Below, in pieces: positions 13,759-19,134 of a DNA stretch of 22,780 bases; within the stretch, counting starts at the first letter, position 1, and each line of letters begins with the position of its first letter. Source of the stretch: a virus. The DNA lies in IMG/VR virus record IMGVR_UViG_3300025674_000430, positions 1-22,780 of that record; one strand, 5' to 3'. The position numbers and the translations under genes are program-made. The notes under the pieces were generated by a model, which worked only from the letters and a program-made list of their open reading frames with translations, did no database searches and was not told the DNA's origin.

Positions 13759-14730
13759 CTAACCAACCAACAATGACATAGCATTGTTAGTTTTGTATTG
13801 TGCGTTATCAAGAACTTGTCGAACTTGTGAATATGCACGTTGTTCAGCAGTTTTGATACCACGTTTTTTCATCTCCCATATTTCATAAGAGTTGATTGCT
13901 TGGATTAATCCCCAAGCAGTACCTGTGTGCTTCTCTTGGTTGTATGTATTAACAACACTTTGCACAACTTCTTTATTTTTTTCTAATTGCTTATTGTAAG
14001 AATCCCACTCACTATCATCAGCATTTGCTTTTGGTTTTGGTACACCATGTACAATACCGATTTTGTATTTGTTTTCATCTATCCAATCAGCACCATTAAC
14101 AACATCTTGTTGAATTAGTTTCTCAACTTCTTCACTAAATGTGTCATAATACTTATCAGCAAATCCAAGAACTTTACGTGCTTCATCAATTTTTCCATTG
14201 ATAGAAGATGTATGTCTTATGCTGAATGTATCAGTCGCATTTTTTATAGCAAGACGTAACGTGTTTTGACACCATATTCTTACAGGTGTTATCAATACTT
14301 TGAATGCAGAGCTGCCGTCATGAGTATTGTATAGTGTTACGTATGGTCTAACATTGTCTGATATAGGAAGAACTTTTGATAGTTCTAACTGAATCCAAGT
14401 CAATGCACCATTGTTGAATGTTCCTGCTTTAGCATATCTTGCTTCATCAGAATCAACTAAAGTATCAAGAAACTCGAATGCTTGTACATTCTGTACTACA
14501 TGATACCTATTGCCTACAACACCAAGTACAGTTTCTGTATCTGTTCTTACTGTTGCGAATTTATCATAAACAGGTATTGTTGTAAACAAATCGCTAGTTG
14601 TTAGCAATGGTCGTTTCTCTACTGTAAAGTTCATCTCAGCATTAGTGAGTGCTTCTTCAATAGTAGGTACATTACCTGTGTCGTTACTTAGTTTGCTAAA
14701 AGCGTCGCTTTTAACTGTTGAATTATCCAT
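13759..14730 (-). CDS. DUF932 family phage/plasmid protein
   Basis: 323 residues matching the DUF932 (phage/plasmid-like, TIGR03299-type) pattern: VYDKFATVRTDTETVLGVVGNRYHVVQN, FEFLDTLV, GALTWIQLELSK, VRPYVTLYNTHDGSSAFKVLITPVRIWCQNTLRLA and, near the C-terminus, TAWGLIQAINSYEIW. The family is common in phages and plasmids; its biochemical role is unknown, and links to DNA metabolism are guesses. Length is typical. AAAGGAGTTATCTA precedes ATG. A folded RNA element lies between it and the preceding gene. Confidence 0.8.
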   Translation of the reverse strand: MDNSTVKSDAFSKLSNDTGNVPTIEEALTNAEMNFTVEKRPLLTTSDLFTTIPVYDKFATVRTDTETVLGVVGNRYHVVQNVQAFEFLDTLVDSDEARYAKAGTFNNGALTWIQLELSKVLPISDNVRPYVTLYNTHDGSSAFKVLITPVRIWCQNTLRLAIKNATDTFSIRHTSSINGKIDEARKVLGFADKYYDTFSEEVEKLIQQDVVNGADWIDENKYKIGIVHGVPKPKANADDSEWDSYNKQLEKNKEVVQSVVNTYNQEKHTGTAWGLIQAINSYEIWEMKKRGIKTAEQRAYSQVRQVLDNAQYKTNNAMSLLVG

Positions 14731-14764
14731 TAGATAACTCCTTTCTTTGTTATTTTCTTTTAGT

Positions 14765-14866
14765 GTTAAGCATTGTGCCTAACTAAGAAGCCACGTTTTG
14801 AATGTTAAATATAATCGGCATGAATGCCTAGAACATGACTTCTTAGCTAGACACTAAGTCTAGCTA
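14765..14866 (-). promoter_or_regulatory. Intergenic folded RNA element A
   Basis: Read on the minus strand after the stop at 14878: a 9-bp hairpin (14844-14866, TAGCTAGAC/GTCTAGCTA, 5-base loop). Next is an 11-bp stem pairing 14834-14844 with 14785-14795, containing two G-U pairs possible only in RNA sense. It encloses a GGCAT/ATGCC hairpin (14817-14828). Last is an 8-bp hairpin with one G-U pair (14765-14783). The main stem resembles that of the element at 15890-15986. The first two helices share one base and may alternate. Confidence 0.5.
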
Positions 14867-14877
14867 CCTGTTGGGTG

Positions 14878-15162
14878 TTACTTTGTATTTTTAAGTAACT
14901 GTTGATGAGATTTGGTTTGTATAGTAGCGTTCTTGAGTAGAGAAGTAAGTGCTTGGTTATTCTCACTACAAGTCGCTGATATATCTTCTATGGTTGCAGT
15001 ATGACTATCAAGTATTTTAATAGTCTTTGACAAAGCCATAGTCTGTATTTCGCTAGTTCGCTTTAGTCGTTGTTCTAGTTTTTCAAAATCACGCATTAAA
15101 CGTGTTTGCATAATGAAAACAAGAACATTAACCAAGAGAATCGTAGGTAGCAACAGTTCCAT
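14878..15162 (-). CDS. Single-span membrane protein with coiled-coil tail
   Basis: 94 residues: an N-terminal membrane segment (about 3-20, LLLPTILLVNVLVFIMQT) followed by a long charged helix (LMRDFEKLEQRLKRTSEIQ...) with heptad-like spacing and a polar, Asn/Gln-rich C-terminus. The topology suggests a membrane-anchored coiled coil facing the cytoplasm. Not recognised. GAAAGGAGATACTA precedes ATG. The first 35 bases overlap the end of the upstream gene in another frame. Confidence 0.55.
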   Translation of the reverse strand: MELLLPTILLVNVLVFIMQTRLMRDFEKLEQRLKRTSEIQTMALSKTIKILDSHTATIEDISATCSENNQALTSLLKNATIQTKSHQQLLKNTK

Positions 15163-15445
15163 TAGTATCTCCTTTCTTTACTATATTTCTTCCAATAAGT
15201 TCTATATCGGAACAGCCGTCAAATGTAGCATTTCCCCATGCAACATTTTCTGCTTCTTCTAATCCGTCATTTGTTTTAACAGTATATAAGTTCTTGTAAC
15301 CGAACCTACTCGTACCTAAAAACAAATAAACAAACATATAGTTATTGTTAAACAATTTAACAACAACATAAGCTACACATACACATATAGCCATAGCTAA
15401 TAACATGTAGTATGCAACAAACAATATACCAATATCGTTATTCAT
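15128..15445 (-). CDS. Small membrane protein, unknown
   Basis: 105 residues. A strong hydrophobic segment (about 5-38: ILFVAYYMLLAMAICVCVAY VVVKLF) spans the membrane once or hairpins. A soluble domain of ~60 residues follows (FGYKNLYTVKTNDGLEEAENVAWGNATFDGCSDIELIGRNI...). AAAAGGAT lies a few bases before ATG, and the ATG overlaps the preceding gene's stop (ATGA). No family recognised. With the next gene it forms a small membrane pair that might modify the host envelope early in infection (inference). Confidence 0.55.
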   Translation of the reverse strand: MNNDIGILFVAYYMLLAMAICVCVAYVVVKLFNNNYMFVYLFLGTSRFGYKNLYTVKTNDGLEEAENVAWGNATFDGCSDIELIGRNIVKKGDTNGTVATYDSLG

Positions 15446-15603
15446 TTTTTATCCTTTTCTAGTTTTTCTATTCTTTTTTTGTTTTCAGCTTTAATTTCCA
15501 TACGTCTTAGTTCAATATGAACACGCACTTTATCTAACTGATTTTCGTAATCAAGATGATTAATCATCTGTTTGATATTGTCCATGATTGAGTGTTGTGC
15601 CAT
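15442..15603 (-). CDS. Small charged helical protein (53 aa)
   Basis: A frame of 53 codons (AQHSIMDNIKQMINHLDY..., then VRVHIELRRMEIKAENKKRI). It is highly charged and probably one or two long helices. Exact TAATG and ATGA overlaps with the neighbouring genes on both sides support it, and without it there would be an otherwise unexplained gap. Function unknown; likely a coiled-coil adaptor or inhibitor-type early protein. Confidence 0.6.
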   Translation of the reverse strand: MAQHSIMDNIKQMINHLDYENQLDKVRVHIELRRMEIKAENKKRIEKLEKDKK

Positions 15604-15854
15604 TACCTATATCCCCAAACATTTATCCAATGGTTTAATTGGTTATAGCATTCTCTGATTACAGAACTCACTCCACGAACAATGTAAAGGTGTTCGCATT
15701 TGCCTAAACGATTGCACTCAGTAATGTGTACATGCTTAGAACAACCATGCTCAAACATATTTAACTTCTGCAAATCAAGATAGTAGTTACCATACTTTTT
15801 CTGCAACTGTTTAATAGTCATACCTTTACTCATTAGTTTTTCTCTGTATGACAT
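15603..15854 (-). CDS. Small Cys/His-containing early protein
   Basis: 83 residues. Basic N-terminus (SYREKLMSKGMTIKQLQKKYGNYYLDLQ), then a Cys/His-rich middle, HGCSKHVHITECNRLGKCEH (four metal-type ligands or more), and an aromatic C-terminus (LNHWINVWGYR). The ligand spacing could support a zinc site. Not recognised. GAAAGGACGAA precedes ATG. The folded element at 15871-15986 lies directly upstream. Confidence 0.55.
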   Translation of the reverse strand: MSYREKLMSKGMTIKQLQKKYGNYYLDLQKLNMFEHGCSKHVHITECNRLGKCEHLYIVRGVSSVIRECYNQLNHWINVWGYR

Positions 15855-15870
15855 TTCGTCCTTTCTTTAT

Positions 15871-15986
15871 TGGTGTTTATAAGCACCATAGAAGCCACAC
15901 AAGATGTGAAGAAAGCAATCACGGAGGGTTTTGCTTTATGGTTTAAAACACTTCACACATGGTCTTATTTCGCTTGTATGACTTCT
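15871..15986 (-). promoter_or_regulatory. Intergenic folded RNA element B (long three-tier hairpin plus small hairpin)
   Basis: On the minus strand, after the stop at 15997: a 14-bp stem pairs 15973-15986 with 15890-15903, with two G-U pairs. Inside it is a 7-bp stem (15951-15957 with 15905-15911) and a further 7-bp stem (15931-15937 with 15912-15918), closed by a 12-base loop reading AACCCTCCGTGA, which contains an anti-Shine-Dalgarno CCUCC. A second hairpin, TGGTG..CACCA (15871-15888), follows just before the ribosome binding site. The gap of about 140 bases contains no gene. Confidence 0.6.
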
Positions 15987-15996
15987 AACTACTTAC

Positions 15997-16266
15997 TTAT
16001 TTTTTATTGTTGAATACAAGAACTCGTTTCTTGTTTGTTCTAGCACGTTTTATTGATTTATTATCTTCAATAAATTTAGCTAGTTCTTCAAACTGTTCTA
16101 CAGTAAATAATATGCTGACTGCAGGATAAATTCCATGCCTAGAATTATCAAATGCTAGTTCTATGCATTTACTTTTGTCTAATGTCTTGCCTGATTTAAG
16201 AACAGCAGAATATACATTTTCTGTTCCTGAATTAAGCTGAACATTTACTTTACTTATTAGCGACAT
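15997..16266 (-). CDS. Small unknown early protein
   Basis: 89 residues from ATG 16266; AGGAG lies five bases upstream, whereas the GTG at 16272 overlaps that site. Predicted mixed alpha/beta: SLISKVNVQLNSGTENVYSAVLK, a Cys in KSKCIELAFDNSRHG, FTVEQFEELAKFIEDN helix and a basic C-terminus (KRARTNKKRVLVFNNKK). No family recognised. Basic tail suggests nucleic-acid contact. The folded element B starts right after its stop. Confidence 0.55.
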   Translation of the reverse strand: MSLISKVNVQLNSGTENVYSAVLKSGKTLDKSKCIELAFDNSRHGIYPAVSILFTVEQFEELAKFIEDNKSIKRARTNKKRVLVFNNKK

Positions 16267-16278
16267 AATCACTCCTTT

Positions 16279-16746
16279 CTAGTGTATAAACAATTCCCAA
16301 ATCAATCTATAACGCAATCCTTTAGCGTTATAAGATTGCCAATTTTCAGGCATAGCGATTTTGGAATCATATTTCTTTTGGTATGTTGCAACCACTGGTC
16401 CATTTACTTTTAGTACGACATCAAAAATAACATCTCCATTCTCGTCAAAAGATACAGTTAAGTGTCTTATGATTTCATCATCATTTCTATTAGGATATGT
16501 TGCTGTTACCAACACACTTCTGTCTTTGACCAAGTATTGTTTAATGGTATCGTTCATATTTTGATATTGTTTCCAATAAGTGATTTGCACTTTATGTTTA
16601 GCACCACCCATATCAAAAGTAGGACTATCTGGCAATCTAAGAGATTCAGCAGGTGCAGTTGTCCATTCAGGATTTTCTACACCTAAATGCTCATTAAAAT
16701 AATAAGCAATATCATCTTTGATTTGATTAAATATCTTTTCTTTCAT
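16279..16746 (-). CDS. Unknown early protein (155 aa)
   Basis: 155 residues, soluble. FNQIKDDIAYYFNEHLGVENPEWTT at the N-terminus, then GGAKHKVQITYWKQYQNMNDTIKQYL, alternating beta strands (VLVTATYPN, HLTVSFDENGDVIFDVVLKVNG) and a C-terminal NWQSYNAKGLRYRLIWELFIH. No membrane span or catalytic motif. Not recognised. Its ribosome binding site (AAAGAGG) lies after hairpin element C, so that element could control its translation. Confidence 0.55.
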   Translation of the reverse strand: MKEKIFNQIKDDIAYYFNEHLGVENPEWTTAPAESLRLPDSPTFDMGGAKHKVQITYWKQYQNMNDTIKQYLVKDRSVLVTATYPNRNDDEIIRHLTVSFDENGDVIFDVVLKVNGPVVATYQKKYDSKIAMPENWQSYNAKGLRYRLIWELFIH

Positions 16747-16771
16747 TTTTTACCTCTTTCTTTTAGTTAGT

Positions 16772-16822
16772 GATACTTTTATAAGTATCTATCTGCACAC
16801 CATAAGATGTGCAGTTAGATAG
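16772..16822 (-). promoter_or_regulatory. Paired-hairpin intergenic element C
   Basis: Directly after the stop at 16823-16825 on the minus strand: hairpin 1 has a 7-bp stem CTGCACA/TGTGCAG (16793-16799 with 16808-16814), with an outer CTAT/ATAG pairing, and a loop reading TCTTATGG. Hairpin 2 is GATACTT/AAGTATC with a TTAT loop on the plus strand (16772-16789). Same design as the elements at 16969, 17248 and 17887. Confidence 0.6.
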
Positions 16823-16921
16823 TTACTTACTATCGGTATTGTGTTCTGAATGTTCGCACTCTCCAGATTCACAAAGTTGTGCTAGATATTTTTGCAAGTC
16901 AGCATTGTACCAACTACTCAT
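16823..16921 (-). CDS. Tiny Cys/His-rich protein (32 aa)
   Basis: A frame of 32 codons, SSWYNADLQKYLAQLC then ESGECEHSEHNTDSK. It is supported by AAAGGAG six bases before ATG and by lying between two paired-hairpin elements exactly as the longer neighbours do: its stop is followed at once by element C. The CxxxxC plus two His at the C-terminus might bind a metal. Function unknown. Confidence 0.6.
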   Translation of the reverse strand: MSSWYNADLQKYLAQLCESGECEHSEHNTDSK

Positions 16922-16968
16922 ACACAACTCCTTTCTGTTTTTAAGTTTGGCAGTTTTGATTTGTCGTT

Positions 16969-17018
16969 GCTACATAAGTAGCTATCTGCCTACACCATAA
17001 GATATAGGCAGTTAGATA
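16969..17018 (-). promoter_or_regulatory. Paired-hairpin intergenic element D
   Basis: Just after the stop at 17020-17022: hairpin 1 CTGCCTA/TAGGCAG (16986-16992 with 17005-17011), 12-base loop (plus strand CACCATAAGATA). Hairpin 2 GCTAC/GTAGC with a 4-base loop (16969-16982). It precedes the tiny gene at 16823. Confidence 0.6.
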
Positions 17019-17019
17019 A

Positions 17020-17223
17020 TTACTCAGCAATCATTTCTTTTATAATTGCGATGTCTGAAATTAGCTCGTTGATTTCTTTTCTTACTTTGATTCTTTTCTT
17101 AGCAAGTTTCATTTCTTCAACATTGTTTGGGTCAAGTCTGCCCATACCTACTTCATTAAGCCATGCTTGTTTTTTAACTAGCTTTGCTTCTTTTGTAGCA
17201 AGTACTTGTGTTAATTCGTTCAT
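17020..17223 (-). CDS. Small coiled-coil protein
   Basis: 67 residues, almost entirely charged helix: NELTQVLATKEAKLVKKQAW, then a short turn (GMGRLDPNN), and VEEMKLAKKRIKVRKEINEL with leucine/isoleucine heptads. Likely a dimeric helical hairpin. No family recognised. It is flanked by paired-hairpin elements D (after) and E (before). AAAGAGAG is a weak ribosome binding site. Confidence 0.55.
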   Translation of the reverse strand: MNELTQVLATKEAKLVKKQAWLNEVGMGRLDPNNVEEMKLAKKRIKVRKEINELISDIAIIKEMIAE

Positions 17224-17247
17224 TGTTTTCTCTCTTTCTTTTTGTAT

Positions 17248-17295
17248 GCTACTTATGTAGCTATCTACACACCAACGCTGATGTGTAGTTAGCTA
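17248..17295 (-). promoter_or_regulatory. Paired-hairpin intergenic element E
   Basis: After the stop at 17297-17299: hairpin 1 CTACACA/TGTGTAG (17265-17271 with 17282-17288), 10-base loop. Hairpin 2 GCTAC/GTAGC around TTAT (17248-17261). A TAGCT/AGCTA outer pairing (17258-17262 with 17291-17295) competes with hairpin 2, so two states are possible. Confidence 0.6.
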
Positions 17296-17296
17296 A

Positions 17297-17509
17297 TTAC
17301 TTAGCTTGTAATTGTTCCAATCTATCTTGGATTTTTTCACGAACATTTTCTAGTGAGTTATGAACACGATTAGCTTCTCGAACTAAAGCCATTCTCTCTC
17401 CTATAAAATGTCCTGATTTATTTCTCATTTTTGATTGCTTTGAAGTTAAGGCAAGAAACTCTTGCTTCAAGTTCTTTTCAATCTCTCTTAGTTCTTCTAA
17501 TGTAAACAT
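17297..17509 (-). CDS. Small helical protein, unknown
   Basis: 70 residues, mostly charged helix: FTLEELREIEKNLKQEFLAL, a basic turn (KQSKMRNKSGHFIGER) and MALVREANRVHNSLENVREK with a Gln-rich end. Predicted antiparallel coiled coil. Its ATG overlaps the preceding stop (TAATG); AGAAAGGAG lies upstream inside that gene's end. Similar in size and shape to the gene at 17020, but I see no convincing sequence match between them. Confidence 0.55.
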   Translation of the reverse strand: MFTLEELREIEKNLKQEFLALTSKQSKMRNKSGHFIGERMALVREANRVHNSLENVREKIQDRLEQLQAK

Positions 17510-17856
17510 TAGCAGTACTCCTTTCTATATCTATCAGCACACCATTGTGAACAGCAGTACCATGTTGTTTTCTCAACTGTACCACTTGGGTAAGTGATTT
17601 TATCAACAACACCATACATTAATTGTTTTGGTTTAAGTAATCCTGTTGCTTCATAAGCACAATTAGAGATTTGGTCCATTTTCCAATATTCTGCATTTGC
17701 TCTTTCATCGCAAGTACATGCATATCTGATATATCCTGAATCTGTAAATATATCGTTTCCTTGTGTAAAGTGGTAAGCAAGTGGACATGATATCCAATGT
17801 TTTACTTTATCTCCTGTTCTAGTAGGAACTTGTACTGTTTTTTCTCTGAATGCCAT
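17509..17856 (-). CDS. Cys-rich protein, first gene of the leftward operon
   Basis: 115 residues from ATG 17856; AAAGGAG stands eight bases before it, and a TTG at 17874 lies at the edge of that site and is rejected. N-terminal AFREKTVQVPTRTGDKVKHW, then Cys at 24, 47, 49, 66 and a C-terminal cluster WYCCSQWCADRYRKEYC (C101, C102, C106, C115), which suggests one or two zinc knuckles or a treble-clef-like end. Not recognised. As first gene behind the long leader it is probably expressed earliest and may act on the host. Confidence 0.6.
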   Translation of the reverse strand: MAFREKTVQVPTRTGDKVKHWISCPLAYHFTQGNDIFTDSGYIRYACTCDERANAEYWKMDQISNCAYEATGLLKPKQLMYGVVDKITYPSGTVEKTTWYCCSQWCADRYRKEYC

Positions 17857-17886
17857 TTTGACATCTCCTTTCAATTAGTAAGTAGT

Positions 17887-17932
17887 GAAGTCTGATTGAC
17901 TTCTGTGTAGGCACACCATTTAGTATGCCTAC
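17887..17932 (-). promoter_or_regulatory. Paired-hairpin intergenic element F
   Basis: In the leader of the first leftward gene: hairpin 1 GTAGGCA/TGCCTAC (17907-17913 with 17926-17932), 12-base loop (plus strand CACCATTTAGTA, close to that of element D). Hairpin 2 GAAGTC/GACTTC, 5-base loop (17887-17903). Unlike elements C, D and E it follows no recognised gene; only a five-codon frame (MARTK) precedes it. Confidence 0.55.
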
Positions 17933-18016
17933 CTAGAAATAATCAGAAAGTTTTGACTAACACTATTTTGTTCGTGCCATTGCTTACTGCTTGTATGTTA
18001 GTGAGTAAGATACTAT

Positions 18017-18155
18017 CTCAGCACAATCGCTTAGCAGGTGGACCAACTGCACGTAGTTGCTTGTTCGACTAGACACTGCAGGTTTGTAGAAATGATTACC
18101 TAACTGCCTACTCAATGCCGACAAGCACGTGTGAACACCATTGCACTATGCTGAG
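18017..18155 (-). ncRNA. Nested imperfect hairpin in the leftward leader
   Basis: Five helices nest in order (plus-strand positions): CTCAGCA 18017-18023 with 18149-18155; CAAT 18024-18027 with 18140-18143; GGTG 18037-18040 with CACC 18136-18139; CACGT 18050-18054 with 18127-18131; GCTTGT-CG 18059-18067 (one-base bulge) with 18119-18126. That is 28 pairs around a ~50-base apical region. It may be a leader RNA, a small RNA or a DNA hairpin (origin or packaging). No protein frame fits. Confidence 0.4.
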
Positions 18156-18209
18156 AATTTTAGCCATTTTTTCCACTTTGCATGTGGGGTTTGCAGAGAC
18201 CTGATATGT

Positions 18210-18223
18210 ACAGGTGCACCTGT
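18210..18223. promoter_or_regulatory. 14-bp perfect palindrome
   Basis: ACAGGTGCACCTGT is identical on both strands and lies in the GC-richer part of the control region. It is a good candidate for a dimeric regulator site or part of a packaging site. Confidence 0.4.
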
Positions 18224-18313
18224 TGGGAGTATCATGGTGGGAAGAGCACCAACAACAACATGGTGTTGTGGTCAGTGGCTTTATTTATATTTAACATACA
18301 ACCATTATATTAT

Positions 18314-18330
18314 TGTAATAAAATATTACA
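18314..18330. promoter_or_regulatory. 17-bp inverted repeat, operator-like
   Basis: TGTAATA-AAA-TATTACA: perfect 7-bp arms around three A residues, in AT-rich DNA about 160 bases before the small terminase gene. Form and size fit an operator for a dimeric HTH regulator; several HTH proteins are encoded in the leftward arm. Confidence 0.4.
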
Positions 18331-18488
18331 AAGTTATTTAGAAAATTTCTTAAGAAAGACGTTCTGTAAGCGACCTATATTACGAGGTATTAGAGAGTGC
18401 CAAAAAAAAACAAAAAAAATCTTTCATTTTGGCTCAATTTTGACCTCAAAAAGACGTTAGAACTTTTGTTTTGCTGTATGCTTAAATC

Positions 18489-18953
18489 ATGGACAATAAT
18501 GAAACAGACAATAAAATTCGCCATAAATTCCAAGATGAATCAGTATGGCAAAGACTTAACCAAGCAATAAGTGTTGGTGCATATATTGAGGACGCTTGTG
18601 TATTCGCAGGAATAAGCAGTAGGCAATATCGCAGGTGGAGAGATTTAGCAGAACAAGGAATACAACCATACGCTGATAGGTGGAAAGATATTAACCAATC
18701 AGAAGCACAATCCGTTATTAGAAACCTTATTAACATACAGAACTCTGCAAACAATGGAAGTTGGCAGGCAAGTGCTTGGATATTAGAACGTAAATATCCT
18801 GAAAGATTTGGACGCAGGGATTACTTAGCATTACAACAACAATCAAATGACTTTGATGTTATCCTACATTGGTCTGACGGAAATCAGTTTATTGAGGGAG
18901 AAGAAGTTGCTTCCGAAATGTCCGATAAAAAAAAGGAAAAAGAAGATGAGTGA
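18489..18953 (+). CDS. Terminase small subunit-like protein
   Basis: 154 residues. An N-terminal helix-turn-helix (LNQAISVGAYIEDACVFAGI, SSRQYRRWRDLAEQG) is followed by a helical linker and NGSWQASAWILERKYPERFGRRD, the motif I associate with small terminase or terminase-like phage DNA-binding proteins, then an acidic, Lys/Glu-rich tail. It should bind the packaging start site and hand DNA to the large subunit, encoded two genes downstream. The ATG lacks a clear ribosome binding site; a leaderless or weak start is possible. The end overlaps the next gene. Confidence 0.7.
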   Translation: MDNNETDNKIRHKFQDESVWQRLNQAISVGAYIEDACVFAGISSRQYRRWRDLAEQGIQPYADRWKDINQSEAQSVIRNLINIQNSANNGSWQASAWILERKYPERFGRRDYLALQQQSNDFDVILHWSDGNQFIEGEEVASEMSDKKKEKEDE

Positions 18954-19134
18954 AGAAGAAGTCAATGCAATATTTGCACAAATCATTGATGATAACTTTG
19001 AATACATTGCACCACCACCACAAGATATGATGTTCGGTGCTTATCTAGTTGTACCAACAGAATCAGACATATTTGATTTACTAATTGCTATTTTAATGAA
19101 CACAGAGGACGGCGATTATGGAATCCAACCTTAG
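18946..19134 (+). CDS. Small acidic protein between terminase genes
   Basis: 62 residues from ATG 18946 (AAGGA about nine bases upstream), overlapping the small terminase stop. Acidic: SEEEVNAIFAQIIDDNFEYI, APPPQDMMFGAYLVVP and ESDIFDLLIAILMNTEDGD. No membrane span. It overlaps the large terminase start by 17 bases in another frame. Not recognised; its fixed place suggests a packaging accessory, but that is inference. Confidence 0.6.
   Translation: MSEEEVNAIFAQIIDDNFEYIAPPPQDMMFGAYLVVPTESDIFDLLIAILMNTEDGDYGIQP

Larger units (their letters stand above)
17857..18488. other. Intergenic control region between divergent arms (~630 bases)
   Basis: No convincing gene. Going left to right it holds the ribosome binding site of the gene at 17509, paired-hairpin element F (17887-17932), a nested fold at 18017-18155, a GC-richer stretch with a 14-bp palindrome (18210-18223), an AT-rich stretch with an inverted repeat (18314-18330), and two A-runs (18402-18419). 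It must contain promoters for both arms, but no clean -35/-10 pair is visible. It could also hold the packaging start, being just upstream of the small terminase gene, or an origin. Confidence 0.5.

Noticed and set aside
13752-13862. Longer N-terminus for the small HTH protein
   Set aside because: The extension overlaps the DUF932 gene, is not domain-like, and the internal ATG at 13751 has a strong ribosome binding site.
16772-17932. Regularly spaced repeats as a CRISPR array
   Set aside because: The repeats are separated by genes, their stems differ in sequence, and spacing follows gene length; they are intergenic hairpins, not direct repeats with spacers.
10050-18456. AAGACGTT as a shared promoter motif (10050, 18357, 18449)
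   Set aside because: The same octamer also lies inside coding sequence (for example near 5128 and 11251), so it is not specific to intergenic sites.
18141-18460. Two rightward open frames in the control region (66 and 92 codons)
   Set aside because: No ribosome binding site, Cys- and Lys-rich unstructured products without domain character, and they cross palindromes and A-runs; read as chance frames.
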